NCBI GenBank assembly: GCA_021299735.1
Contig: JAJTEM010000006.1
Coordinates: 105,669-169,668, forward strand
DNA length: 64,000 nucleotides
Reading direction: 5' to 3'
From: Burkholderiales bacterium
GTDB taxonomy: Bacteria; Pseudomonadota; Gammaproteobacteria; Burkholderiales; Burkholderiaceae_B
Shown piece by piece: positions 10,270 through 20,529 of this stretch; position 1 is the stretch's first letter, and each line of letters starts with the position of its first letter. Made by a program: the position numbers and the translations under genes. The notes under the pieces were generated by a model. The model was not told where the DNA came from. It was given only the letters and a program-made list of their open reading frames with translations, and did not search any database.

Positions 10270-12609
10270 ATGACTTCTCCAGATTCAACAAACACCAAAG
10301 CCCCTTTGGCCGAGCGATTGGTTTTCAGCAAGCGCCCTGTGGTCATGCTGCTGATGCTGATTGCCACCCTTGTTCTGGCTTGGCAGGCCACACAGTTAAA
10401 AGTAGCTGCCAGCTTTGAAAAAATGATTCCGACAAACCACGAGTATGTGGTCAACTTTCTTGAAAACAGGGCTGATCTCACCAGCCTCGGCAACGTGGTG
10501 CGCGTCACTGTTCAGGCCAAGGAAGGCGATATTTTCAATGCTGAATACCTTGAAACCCTGAAACAGGTTACTGACAAGGCTTTTTATATTCCTGGTGTGA
10601 ATCGCCCGGAAATGGCCTCGCTGTGGACAGCCAACGTGCGTTGGACTTCTGTTACCGAGGAAGGTTTGGAGGGCGGTCAGGTCATTCCCGCCACCTACAA
10701 CGGCGATGCTCAAAGCATTGCACAGGTTCGCCAGAACGTTGAACTTTCCGGGCAAATTGGCCGCTTGGTGGGCAACGATTTCAAAAGCACCATCGTGTAT
10801 TTGCCCTTGCTGGAAATTAATCCGGAAACCGGCAACCGCCTGGACTACAAAGAATTTTCGGAGCGCATTGAAACCGAACTTCGCAATCAGTTTAATTCCG
10901 ACAAAATTGAAATACGCGTTACCGGTTTTGCGAAAATTGTAGGCGACCTCATCGAGGGTGCAAGCCAGGTTGTGATGTTCTTTGGCATCGCGGTGCTGAT
11001 TACATTAGTGATGCTGTTTTTGTACTCCCGCAGCGTAAAAAGCACCCTAGCGACACTGGCCTGTTCAATTATCGCCGTCATTTGGCAATTGGGCTTGCTC
11101 AATGCCATGGGCATGGGGCTTGATCCTTATTCCATGTTGGTGCCTTTTCTGGTTTTTGCCATCGGCGTAAGCCACGGCGTACAGGTGGTAGGTGCCATCG
11201 CACACAAACAGGGCGAGGGGCACAACAAACTGGATTCTGCCCGCTTGGCTTTTCGCGGTTTGTACATTGCTGGTTTAACTGCGCTGGTATCGGATGGCTT
11301 TGGTTTTGCCACCTTGATGGTGATTGATATTCCCGTCATTCGCGACCTGGCAATCGCAGCTTCAGTGGGCGTGGCGGTAATTATCCTCACCAACCTGGTG
11401 TTGTTGCCGTTGATCATGAGCTACCTTGGTGTGGACGAAAAAGCAGTGACCAAGCTGCGGGAAGATGAGTCGGGCAGCAACAAATTGTGGCATTTCATCT
11501 CCGGTTTTGCGCAGGCCAAAATGGCCAAGGGTGCTTTGGCACTTGGCTTGGTGTTGTTGGCTGTTGGTTTGTGGGGCAATGCGAATGTGCAAATTGGTGA
11601 CCTCGACAAAGGCGCACCAGAACTGCGTGCCGATTCCCGTTACAACCTGGACAACGCCTATGTAACCGACAACTACTCCACCAGCACTGATGTATTCGTG
11701 GTAATGGTTGAAACCGAGATGGATGGTTGCATCAAATACAACACGCTGGCGGCGGTTGATTTGTTCCAATGGACCATTGAACAGGTGCCCGGTGTACAAA
11801 GCAGTATTTCATTGGCCGATCGCTCCAAGTTCGTAATCAGTGCCTACAGCGAAGGCGACTTGAAATGGAACGCACTGAACCGCAACCAGTTTGTGTTGAA
11901 CGGCACAATCAGCGGCATGAATTTGTCCGATGGTCTGTTTAGCTCCGATTGCTCTTTCATGCCGATTATTGTGTTCCTTGAAGATCACAAAGCAGACACC
12001 TTGAAGCGAGTGGTGGCAGCGGCTGAAGAGTTTATTGCCAACACCGACACCGGGGATGCCAAGTTCAAACTAGCTGCAGGCAATGCCGGTATTGAAGCGG
12101 CCACCAATGAGGTGGTTGAACGTGCCCAAGTGGAAATGCTGATTTGGGTTTACGGCGTGGTGGCCATTCTGGTTTGGCTGGCCTTCCGTTCCGTGCGCAC
12201 GGTTATTTGTATTATCGCGCCCCTGGCCCTTACCTCATTGCTGTGTTCAGCCCTCATGGTTGCATTGGGTATTGGCGTAAAGGTTGCTACTTTACCGGTG
12301 ATCGCGTTGGGTGTGGGTATTGGTGTTGATTATGGTATTTACATTTATGGCAAGCTCGAAGAATACTTGAAACAAGGTATGCCGTTTGCACAGGCCTATT
12401 TTGAAACCCTTAAATCTACTGGCAAGGCAGTGGTTTTCACTGGTCTTACTCTCGGTATTGGCGTGGCCACCTGGGCATTTTCGCCCATCAAGTTCCAGGC
12501 CGACATGGGCCTGTTGCTTACTTTCATGTTCTTGTGGAACATGGTGGGTGCGGTGGTATTCCTGCCTGCCTTGGCTCACTTTCTTGATCGCCGTGGCGAG
12601 AAGGCCTGA
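10270..12609 (+). CDS. RND/MMPL family transporter
   Basis: ORF 10174-12609 with likely start ATG 10270 (MTSPDSTNTKAPLAERL); paired transmembrane blocks, IALGVGIGVDYGIYI motif. Confidence 0.85.
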   Translation: MTSPDSTNTKAPLAERLVFSKRPVVMLLMLIATLVLAWQATQLKVAASFEKMIPTNHEYVVNFLENRADLTSLGNVVRVTVQAKEGDIFNAEYLETLKQVTDKAFYIPGVNRPEMASLWTANVRWTSVTEEGLEGGQVIPATYNGDAQSIAQVRQNVELSGQIGRLVGNDFKSTIVYLPLLEINPETGNRLDYKEFSERIETELRNQFNSDKIEIRVTGFAKIVGDLIEGASQVVMFFGIAVLITLVMLFLYSRSVKSTLATLACSIIAVIWQLGLLNAMGMGLDPYSMLVPFLVFAIGVSHGVQVVGAIAHKQGEGHNKLDSARLAFRGLYIAGLTALVSDGFGFATLMVIDIPVIRDLAIAASVGVAVIILTNLVLLPLIMSYLGVDEKAVTKLREDESGSNKLWHFISGFAQAKMAKGALALGLVLLAVGLWGNANVQIGDLDKGAPELRADSRYNLDNAYVTDNYSTSTDVFVVMVETEMDGCIKYNTLAAVDLFQWTIEQVPGVQSSISLADRSKFVISAYSEGDLKWNALNRNQFVLNGTISGMNLSDGLFSSDCSFMPIIVFLEDHKADTLKRVVAAAEEFIANTDTGDAKFKLAAGNAGIEAATNEVVERAQVEMLIWVYGVVAILVWLAFRSVRTVICIIAPLALTSLLCSALMVALGIGVKVATLPVIALGVGIGVDYGIYIYGKLEEYLKQGMPFAQAYFETLKSTGKAVVFTGLTLGIGVATWAFSPIKFQADMGLLLTFMFLWNMVGAVVFLPALAHFLDRRGEKA

Positions 12610-12654
12610 AAACGCTGTACAGTAATGGAAACATTGATCAAAAGGGGGTTTTAA

Positions 12655-13452
12655 ATGCATCGTGTGGTCTTTAACCAGAAGGGCGGAGTTGGCAAATCGA
12701 CTATCACGAGCAACCTTGCTGCAATTTCAGCGCAGCAAGGTTTAAAAACACTCCTTATTGATCTAGACCCCCAGGGCAACAGCACCCAGTACATCATGGG
12801 TCGTGGGGCGGCTCCGCTGGAATATACTCTGGCCGACTTTTTTGACCAGGCGCTGAACTTCAAAATTCGCCCCAAGAAAAGCGTTGAGTTTGTGGTTGAA
12901 ACGCCTTACGAGAATCTTGATTTGTTGGGCAGCAGCCCCGCACTTGAAGAGCTTCAGGTGAAGCTTGAGTCACGCTATAAAATTTTCAAATTGCGCGAGG
13001 CGCTTGATGAACTGAAGGGTGAGTACGATCGTGTTTATATCGACACGCCGCCGGCCTTGAACTTCTTCTCGCGCTCAGCGCTTATTGCGGCTGATTCAGT
13101 GCTTATCCCCTTCGATTGCGATGAATTTTCTCGCCGTGCTTTGTATAACCTCATGGACGCATTGAATGAAATTCGAGCCGACCACAACCCTTCGCTTGCA
13201 GTAGAGGGAATTGTGGTAAACCAGTTTCAGCCCCGCGCCAGCCTGCCGCAAAAACTGGTCGCTGAATTGCTGGAAGAGGGGCATCCTGTTTTAAACAACT
13301 GTCTTTCGTCCTCGGTAAAAATCCGGGAAAGCCATGAAGCGGCCAAACCCATGATTCATTTCATGCCTGCGCACAAGCTAAGCCAAGAGTTTTTGGCTAT
13401 GCATTCTGAAATTGAGGCCGTCGCGGCCAAGCGCAAAAAGAAAGTGGCTTGA
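12655..13452 (+). CDS. ParA family ATPase
   Basis: Deviant Walker A KGGVGKST, LLIDLDPQGNSTQYIMG, VYIDTPPALNFFSRSAL. Confidence 0.9.
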   Translation: MHRVVFNQKGGVGKSTITSNLAAISAQQGLKTLLIDLDPQGNSTQYIMGRGAAPLEYTLADFFDQALNFKIRPKKSVEFVVETPYENLDLLGSSPALEELQVKLESRYKIFKLREALDELKGEYDRVYIDTPPALNFFSRSALIAADSVLIPFDCDEFSRRALYNLMDALNEIRADHNPSLAVEGIVVNQFQPRASLPQKLVAELLEEGHPVLNNCLSSSVKIRESHEAAKPMIHFMPAHKLSQEFLAMHSEIEAVAAKRKKKVA

Positions 13453-13604
13453 TAACAACCGAACCATAGTTTCATCACATAGTTAATCACTTTGGGTGGC
13501 TCCCATCGATTCCAGGGGGCCTACCCAGCAAACGAGTACCTACATAGAGTTGGGTCGACTACCTCCATTTTGAATCAATCGTTCTCGGTGGTACTTTCAC
13601 CGCC

Positions 13605-14285
13605 TTGTTGTATTTAATTGTAAGAATGATTGACATGAACAAATGGTTTGCGCATAGCGCTTTTAAAATCGGCATCACCACGCTGCTTGCAGCTTCTGTT
13701 TTCGGATGTGTGTCAAATCCATGGATAGTTCGTTCACCCGAGCCAGTCGAGGAGCCCAAGCCAATCCAGGCATCCAAGCCAACTCAGCCAATCGAGGCAC
13801 CAAAGCCAATCCAGGCGCCTGCGCCTAAATTGGATTGGTATCTTGGCGATTTTGAAGGCAGAGAGTCTGGCAAGAACGCCAAAAAATTGAATATCTCTTG
13901 TTCCGCGCAATCCAAGTGTAGTGTCTCTATGCCAACAGTCTCCCTGACTGAGGTTGCGGCAGTTCGTGTTGACACAACAACTCCGCAAAAAGCTTTGGCC
14001 CATACTCAAAGTGTTTACAAGGCCAATCCCGGCTTTTTCGAGCAGCGATTCAAGCAAGACCTTGCGCAAATCCGCCCCTTGCTTCAAAACTCCACTCGTT
14101 TTGAATCTTGCGTTGATGTGGGCGGAAGAATCAAGAACATGTTCTATCTGTGCTCCACCACGGATGATCCAGCGGCTGAAAAAGGTGCCGTTATTCTTGG
14201 CATGGCCCTTGGGCCCTACACAGATTCGGCTTGCCGCAAAAAGCTGTTTTGCGAGTATTACCTCGTACCCGTTTCTCGCAAGTAG
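13605..14285 (+). CDS. hypothetical lipoprotein with Pro/Lys-rich linker
   Basis: LLAASVFGC lipobox-like; linker EPVEEPKPIQASKPTQPIEAPKPIQAPAPK. Start may be ATG at 13626 or 13635. Confidence 0.5.
   Translation: MLYLIVRMIDMNKWFAHSAFKIGITTLLAASVFGCVSNPWIVRSPEPVEEPKPIQASKPTQPIEAPKPIQAPAPKLDWYLGDFEGRESGKNAKKLNISCSAQSKCSVSMPTVSLTEVAAVRVDTTTPQKALAHTQSVYKANPGFFEQRFKQDLAQIRPLLQNSTRFESCVDVGGRIKNMFYLCSTTDDPAAEKGAVILGMALGPYTDSACRKKLFCEYYLVPVSRK
13758..13816 (+). repeat. Direct repeat AAGCCAATCCAGGC (13758-13771 and 13803-13816) inside the Pro/Lys linker
   Basis: Two identical 14-nt copies read in the sequence. Confidence 0.7.
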
Positions 14286-14567
14286 TCTCAGGTAAGGTCG
14301 CCCAGCTGCACGGCGGCCAATACCTTGTCACATTCTTGAAATCTTCAAGGCGCAAACTGCTTGTTCGGTGTTAACAGTGAGTGTGTTCTATGCGCCAAGC
14401 CATGGTGTGGGTCAACAAGCTGGGTGGGCAGTTTAAAGCAGCCCGACAGCAACGTTTGCAAAAAAAAATCCAGAAACGCCTGGGAAAACTGGTTTCCTAC
14501 GGCCTGTCGTAAAGGCTGCCACATGGGTTGCTTCAAGGGCCATTTTCAACACAGCGCTTAAATTGCC

Positions 14568-16862
14568 TTGCTCAAGTCTCTTGGCCCGTCGCAAAACCCC
14601 ATTCTTCGCAAACTGGCCCGGGGTATCGCCCGTCTATCCAATGTCATGGGGTGGTTGTCTGTTCGCTATCCCACTTACACGCTTGAAGATCGGCTTGAGC
14701 AATTCAAAAGTTTAAACCTGCCTTTTCCTGCAGGCACCTTCATTCGGTTCAATGAATTTTTTGTGCCTTACGTGCATTCCAATACCGATCGCGATGGTGC
14801 CTTTGCACTGGGTACGATTACCGAGTTTCAACGCGGCCCACAGCTACAATTTTTGAAGCGCCTGGCGCAGGGGCGTTTGTCGGAAATGGGTGGGCGCGGA
14901 TTTGTAGACATGGACCATCTGATCCGCCTGCTCGATTTTGGTCGTGCTGCACCCGAAATTTGGGCCAACATGCCCCGAAGCAGCCAGGAATGGGTTGAGG
15001 GCTTTGTGGCCGGGCTTAATTGTGTGCAATCCCGGCGCAAGCGCGGTGTAGACGAAAAGTTTTTGGGTATTCAACCCGAACCCTACACCCCCTTGGATAT
15101 TCTTTTATTCGGCCGGCTTGCTGGTGCCGATGTGAACTGGCCTATTTATTTTTCATTGATCGAGCACCGTTTGTCGGGCGATTTCATTGAATGGTGGAAC
15201 CGGCTTCGCCGTGTTGGGGCAGGGGTGTCCACCAGCTTCGACAGCCCCAATTCCGGCCTGCCCAGCACCGCCCAGCAAATTGGGGAGTTTCTTAGCAGCC
15301 TCTCACGTTCTGGCAGCAATTCGATTGTGGTGCATGGCACGCGCACACAAAGCGGCAAACCGCTGATGGTGAACGACCCGCACCTTGGTCAGCACCTGCC
15401 CAATGTGTGGATGATGGTGGGCCTGCGCACGCCCACTTACCAGTGTGTGGGCCTGATGTTTCCGGGTGTACCCATTCTAGGCCTGGGCAGAAACCCACAC
15501 CTTGCCTGGGGCGGCACCAATTTACGCGCTGCTTCCTCTGACCTGGTGCGCCTTGATCACAGTACCTTACAAAACACAGCCGAGCAGGTTGTAAAAATTC
15601 GGGTGCGCTTTTCCTGGTCAAGAATCCGGAAGCTGCGGTTTTCACCCCATGGCCCAGTGCTTACTGATTGCGCGGCCCTGGGGCGTTTGTGCGGGAAAGA
15701 CAGCCTCGCCTTGCGCTGGGCAGGGCACTGGCCAACTGATGAAATAAGCAGTTTTTTGCATGGCATGCAGGCTGAAACAGTAGCGCAGTTGCAGCAGGCC
15801 ATGTACGGCGTGGGTGTTACTCCACTGAATGTGTTGGGTGCCGACACTCAAGGCAATATTGGCCATGTGCTGGCAGCAACCTTGCCCAAGCGGCCCGGTT
15901 TTCCTGAAAACGATTGGGTGTTGGGCGAGAGCATGGCCAGCGAGCATTGGGCTGTGCAAGTGTGTGCCCGCGATTTCCCCAGCGTAATCAACCCCTCAGC
16001 TGGTTTTATCGTGTCTGCAAACAACAGGCCATCTGAGGTAACGGGTTTGGGGTTCTTGTTCAATGGCGATGATCGCGTCATGCGCGCAAGGGCGTTGTTT
16101 AATTCCCAAAAACGATTAAGTCCACAATCGCTGCTCTCACTGCAACTCGATGTCACTTCACCGCTGGCCGATCAACTGTCCAGCCAATTGGCTGAATTTT
16201 GCCGCCCCCATCTGCGCAACAGCGAGCAAACCGTGTTGTGTAATTCGATTGATTTGTGGGGCGGTGCTTACACTGCAGATAGCTTTGCTGCTCTTCAGTT
16301 CGAGTTTTTATTGGCGGCCTTGGTCAGGCAGTTGTCGGTTTTGCGCCACGCTGGGCGAGTGCCGGGTTTGATGGATCAGTGGTCTTATCTGACCGCCTGT
16401 TTAATGGAAGACCTTGAAAGTTTGAGCAGTGCAGAGCGCGCTCATGTGGTGCCGCTGTGCTTGGACGAGGCAAACCGCAAAGCCCAACATTGGCAGTTGT
16501 GGGGTAATTTGCACAAAATACGCCTGCGTCATGTGCTGGGGCATGTGCCTTTGCTGGGCAAGCTGTTTTCCTCAAAGTCGTTTCCTGCTGCGGGTTCCCG
16601 GGAAACACTCATGAAAAATGCGCACAATTTGATTCGGGGTTTTGATGAAACCAGTTACGGTTCACAAAGCAGGCACTTGTCTGATCTTTCCGACCTCGAC
16701 GAAAATTACTTTGTGCTGCTCGGCGGGCAAGATGGCTGGGTTGGCAGCCAGTTGATGACCGATCAAATTCCGATGTGGCAAACTCGGCAAAGCATACAAA
16801 TGCCGTTGCGGCCAAGCTGCATTCAACAACTTTTTCCCCACTGCATCGGCAGGTTAGAATAG
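14568..16862 (+). CDS. penicillin acylase family (Ntn-hydrolase) protein
   Basis: GSNSIVVHGTRTQSGKPLMVNDPHL matches the penicillin-acylase beta-chain start; candidate nucleophile Ser codon at 15315. Start codon uncertain (TTG listed). Confidence 0.75.
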   Translation: MLKSLGPSQNPILRKLARGIARLSNVMGWLSVRYPTYTLEDRLEQFKSLNLPFPAGTFIRFNEFFVPYVHSNTDRDGAFALGTITEFQRGPQLQFLKRLAQGRLSEMGGRGFVDMDHLIRLLDFGRAAPEIWANMPRSSQEWVEGFVAGLNCVQSRRKRGVDEKFLGIQPEPYTPLDILLFGRLAGADVNWPIYFSLIEHRLSGDFIEWWNRLRRVGAGVSTSFDSPNSGLPSTAQQIGEFLSSLSRSGSNSIVVHGTRTQSGKPLMVNDPHLGQHLPNVWMMVGLRTPTYQCVGLMFPGVPILGLGRNPHLAWGGTNLRAASSDLVRLDHSTLQNTAEQVVKIRVRFSWSRIRKLRFSPHGPVLTDCAALGRLCGKDSLALRWAGHWPTDEISSFLHGMQAETVAQLQQAMYGVGVTPLNVLGADTQGNIGHVLAATLPKRPGFPENDWVLGESMASEHWAVQVCARDFPSVINPSAGFIVSANNRPSEVTGLGFLFNGDDRVMRARALFNSQKRLSPQSLLSLQLDVTSPLADQLSSQLAEFCRPHLRNSEQTVLCNSIDLWGGAYTADSFAALQFEFLLAALVRQLSVLRHAGRVPGLMDQWSYLTACLMEDLESLSSAERAHVVPLCLDEANRKAQHWQLWGNLHKIRLRHVLGHVPLLGKLFSSKSFPAAGSRETLMKNAHNLIRGFDETSYGSQSRHLSDLSDLDENYFVLLGGQDGWVGSQLMTDQIPMWQTRQSIQMPLRPSCIQQLFPHCIGRLE

Positions 16863-16907
16863 ATTCTCTATATCGCTTTAATCTCCTATTGCACAGGAAG
16901 TCCACCC

Positions 16908-17531
16908 ATGAAAACCATCATCATTAGCAGCCGCAAAGGCGGGGCTGGGAAAACAACGCTTTCCTTGAATCTCTCTACCTTGGCGAGCCAGCAGGGCAAG
17001 AAAAAGGTGGCCTTGCTCGACCTGGACCCTCAGGGCTCCAGTCTGTTTTGGGATTCATTGCGTGAAGCGGATTATCCCGATGTGCGCAAGGTGGGTTTCA
17101 ACGACATCGTGATTTCACTCTCCGAGCTTGAGGATGAAGGCTACGATTATGTGTTTATCGACATGCCTCCCACCGATAAAAAATGGGTTAAGGATGCCTT
17201 GGAGCACGCTGATTTGGTATTGATTCCTACCAAAGCCAGCCCTTTGGATATTCACAGCGCAAGCAGCACGCTTGAGTGGGCCTCGGATGCAGGCAGTAAA
17301 GTGACCTGGGTCATTAACGGTGCCTCTGTTTTTAGCAGCACCCCTGAAATTGTGTTTGAACAGCTCAAGGCCACTGCAAAAATTTGTCGCACCATTGTGC
17401 ACGAGCGTAACGATTTCGTAATCAGCGTTGGTTTGGGCAAGTCGGTCACGGAGTTTGCCCCCAATTCCAAGGCCGCTGCGGAAATCGACAGCTTGTGGCG
17501 TGAAATTAAAACCATGCTTGGCAGGGCTTGA
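16908..17531 (+). CDS. ParA/MinD-like ATPase
   Basis: MKTIIISSRKGGAGKTTLSLNLS, ALLDLDPQGSSLFW, VFIDMPP. Confidence 0.9.
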   Translation: MKTIIISSRKGGAGKTTLSLNLSTLASQQGKKKVALLDLDPQGSSLFWDSLREADYPDVRKVGFNDIVISLSELEDEGYDYVFIDMPPTDKKWVKDALEHADLVLIPTKASPLDIHSASSTLEWASDAGSKVTWVINGASVFSSTPEIVFEQLKATAKICRTIVHERNDFVISVGLGKSVTEFAPNSKAAAEIDSLWREIKTMLGRA

Positions 17532-17651
17532 GCGCAAGGTCTAATCTAATTGCACCAGTGTTTTGGGCTTGCACCAAAAAGGCCCATTTTAATGTCTTGC
17601 TTCTGGCACTTTAATTGCTAAATAACTTCCAAATACCAAATGGAGGGGGCA

Positions 17652-18062
17652 ATGACAACGGTGCTCATCGTCGATTCAGATCAAGATTCACGCTTGGCCC
17701 TGGAGGCACAACTGGTTGCCTCCAACCAGTTCGAGCGCGTGGTGTCATGCGCCAGCTTACTGCTTGCTGAAAGTTTCATTCCCCAATATGAAGTCAAAGT
17801 GATGCTGATTGATGCAGAGCTGGCCAGTCAGTCTCGCTTGCTTCACCAAATCAAAGCCAATTTTCCCGAGCTTGGAGTGGTGCTGTTGCAGGGTAAAACA
17901 GGCGTAATTGATTCTGCAACTTTGCTTGAACTTGGGGCGCATGCGCAAACATCCCGGTTGGCCGCTCCAATCGAAATAATCGCCAGTGTGGCCAAGGCAT
18001 TGGTATGTCGTCTTAAGCCAGGTACGCGAATTCTTGGTAAGTTTCTCAAAGACAGCAAGTAA
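17652..18062 (+). CDS. response-regulator receiver-like protein
   Basis: TTVLIVDSDQDSRLALEAQL; purine-rich GGAGGGGGCA just upstream suggests the ATG at 17652 rather than 17640. Confidence 0.55.
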   Translation: MTTVLIVDSDQDSRLALEAQLVASNQFERVVSCASLLLAESFIPQYEVKVMLIDAELASQSRLLHQIKANFPELGVVLLQGKTGVIDSATLLELGAHAQTSRLAAPIEIIASVAKALVCRLKPGTRILGKFLKDSK

Positions 18063-18172
18063 TAATGATCCACTGATCGCTCCTGTCCGAGTCGGACCTG
18101 AAAGCACAATCAGAATACTGATATCCAGCCTGCTTTCCATATCAAATTCGATATTTTTCGTGCAAAATCAAG

Positions 18173-19723
18173 GTGGTTCGCTTTTGCAACATAGACATGT
18201 CAACACAATTTTCCAGGTTTGTCTTCGTCTCACCCCGCCAGCGGGGAGCAATGACTATTCTCACGGTATTCATCATGCTGATGGCGGTGGGGGCATTGGC
18301 CGTGTTGGGCTTGGGGCAAGTGGTGTGGCAAAAAGAAGAGGTTCAGCGTATTGCCGATCTCGCAGCCAAAGCAGCGGCCAGCGACATTGACAGCGAGCCG
18401 CAGGGTTTCCCGGCTGCCTTTGATTACGCCCGTGAAAATGGTTACGACGAGAGCACTGACACACTGACTATTGTTTGTAATGTGCGAGGTACAAACAATC
18501 CAGCGCCCGGTGGTGGTTGCGATCGTTCTGTGCTGGTGCGTATGGAGCGTAATGTGCTTGCGGCGTTTTTGGGAGCTGAGCCGGTTGTGGCTGTAGCGGA
18601 AGCCACAGTCACTCCGTTAATCTCCGGAATTGTGGGTACTAATTTATTATCCGCCAATCTCGATTCAGGGGCTTTGTCGCCGTTGCTGCAGGAAATCGGG
18701 GTGAAGCTGTCTCTTAATGCAGTTGGTTTCCCAAGTTTATTACAGTCGGATCTTCAGGTTGACTTGCAGCAACTGGCCTCAAACCTTAGTATCCCTGGCA
18801 GCGGTAATGGACTGGATCTTGAGGCGTTGTTGGCTGAACCCGTGACCGCCAGCCGATTGCTTACTCAAGCTGCAGCGGCAGCCGGTTTGCCTGGGGCTGG
18901 TTTGGGTTCTATGAATAATCCTGCCTTGAATACGCCGTTTCTTTTGGGTGACATTATTTCTGCAGATCAAGCCATTGAGGCGAATGTGCCTGTCGCATCC
19001 GTTCGTTTGGGCAACCTCGCGTTTGCAGCTGTGTTGTCCGCGGCAAGCCTGCTTCCTCAAAATACCCTTCAAATCAACCTGGGTGATACTGCGCGAGTCA
19101 GTATTCTTGAACCACCTCAACTTTTTATTGCGGTTAAGCGCGACACCACGGGTGAGGTACTGGCACGTGCCCGCACAGAACAGGTTCGTGTGACGACGAG
19201 AATTAATGGTGTGCTCGATCTCGCCTTGACGACTGGCGGTGGTGAAGTCGATATTCAAGACATTGAATGTCGACTGCCTCAATCCAATTCGGCCGTTATA
19301 GCTGACATGCGATCTTCCCTCGTAAATACGTCTCTGGACCTGCCATCCCTGCCTTCGGTTCTCGGTTTGTTTGGTGTTGTGTTGGTGCCAGGTCTCGACC
19401 CTGCGCCAATTGGGGCGCAGTTATCGGTTCAAAGTGCCACTTCAGAACGTTTTGAGGGATTTCCTGACCCGGTGTTGGAGGCCCGATATTCCTTCGAAGC
19501 CTCCCAGGGTTTGCCGCAACTTCTGAGCAGCATTGATTTGGGGTTGAGCCCACTGAATTCCCTGCTGACGGTGCTCAATGTAAACTCCCCTGTCAAAGTT
19601 GCATTGAGCTTGCTCGGGGCGCGACTTGATTCCTTGCTCGAATTGTTGGGCTTGGGTGTGAATGAAGTGGTTGTTCAAGTCGATAACATGGATTGTTTTA
19701 ATACGGCAGTGCTTACCCGTTGA
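18173..19723 (+). CDS. TadG-like (TadE/G N-terminal) pilus-associated protein
   Basis: RQRGAMTILTVFIMLMAVGALAVLGLGQVVWQKEEVQRIADLAAKAAASD resembles the TadG N-terminal helix; ATG at 18197 is an alternative start. Confidence 0.6.
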   Translation: MVRFCNIDMSTQFSRFVFVSPRQRGAMTILTVFIMLMAVGALAVLGLGQVVWQKEEVQRIADLAAKAAASDIDSEPQGFPAAFDYARENGYDESTDTLTIVCNVRGTNNPAPGGGCDRSVLVRMERNVLAAFLGAEPVVAVAEATVTPLISGIVGTNLLSANLDSGALSPLLQEIGVKLSLNAVGFPSLLQSDLQVDLQQLASNLSIPGSGNGLDLEALLAEPVTASRLLTQAAAAAGLPGAGLGSMNNPALNTPFLLGDIISADQAIEANVPVASVRLGNLAFAAVLSAASLLPQNTLQINLGDTARVSILEPPQLFIAVKRDTTGEVLARARTEQVRVTTRINGVLDLALTTGGGEVDIQDIECRLPQSNSAVIADMRSSLVNTSLDLPSLPSVLGLFGVVLVPGLDPAPIGAQLSVQSATSERFEGFPDPVLEARYSFEASQGLPQLLSSIDLGLSPLNSLLTVLNVNSPVKVALSLLGARLDSLLELLGLGVNEVVVQVDNMDCFNTAVLTR

Positions 19724-19763
19724 GTTAAACTTGCTGTGATATTAATAAAAACAAGGGACTCTC

Positions 19764-20030
19764 ATGGGCGAACAGCGTATTTGGTATGGGCTTCAGGCCG
19801 GTTTGGTTGTTTTTTGGTTGTTGGTACCGTTGGTCGGCCTGTTGGGTTTTCATGTTCCCTTTCTTACTCTTTTTGCAATAATTATTTTATTGGCACATTT
19901 GCTTGAAATTCCGCTTGCAATCAATCGTCTGCGCGCACTAAACCTGCCAGCTGGCAAAGTGGCTTTAAAAACCTTGGTATTTGGTTTTACCTGGTGGTTG
20001 CCTTTAAGCAAAGGCTACACCAAGGAATAA
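19764..20030 (+). CDS. small DUF1145-like membrane protein
   Basis: 88 aa with hydrophobic segments and C-terminal FGFTWWLPLSKGYTKE. Confidence 0.5.
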   Translation: MGEQRIWYGLQAGLVVFWLLVPLVGLLGFHVPFLTLFAIIILLAHLLEIPLAINRLRALNLPAGKVALKTLVFGFTWWLPLSKGYTKE

Positions 20031-20061
20031 AGGACTGTATCCAGCAATTATTTTTGCTGGC

Positions 20062-20529
20062 TTATTTCAAACGAATCAATTTCAGCCCATCGGGCAAATC
20101 TGGCTTTGCCCCAGTGGGTACCCAAAGGTAACCAATGCCATCGGGCTGCTGTTTCAGTGCTGCGAATAGCTCGTCTTTGTTGTTCACTTCGGCCGGAGGA
20201 GTGCCTTGGCCCGTGTACCGGCGCACATGCCAGTAGCCTGTATAGTCCAGCTCATTTGACTTCATTATACGTTCCAAGAACGCATCGCGATCCGTTGTGC
20301 CGGGGGCGGTGTTTAATGGTACCAGGCGGTGCCCGTTGACTTGGCTCAGGCGCCCTTTGTAAATACTGCGTAGCTCGCGAACTGCAATTTCGTTGATTGG
20401 GTGGCTTGCGGATGAGACCACATGCACTTCCGCTGAAGCTGCGCCAACTGCACCCAATATCGTCGAGTACAGGCCAATCAATGAAGCCGCTCTGACAACA
20501 CTGCGGATGTGCCGAATATTCATTGCCAC
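20062..20529 (-). CDS. phosphate ABC transporter substrate-binding-like (PstS-like) periplasmic protein
   Basis: VHVVSSASHPINEIAVRELRSIYKGRLSQVNGHRLVPLN...RDAFLERIMKSNELDYTGYW. Confidence 0.7.
   Translation of the reverse strand: MAMNIRHIRSVVRAASLIGLYSTILGAVGAASAEVHVVSSASHPINEIAVRELRSIYKGRLSQVNGHRLVPLNTAPGTTDRDAFLERIMKSNELDYTGYWHVRRYTGQGTPPAEVNNKDELFAALKQQPDGIGYLWVPTGAKPDLPDGLKLIRLK

Noticed and set aside
13758-13816. Short tandem-looking repeats considered as a CRISPR-like or iteron array
   Set aside because: Only two 14-nt copies, in frame within a Pro/Lys linker; explained by the protein repeat.
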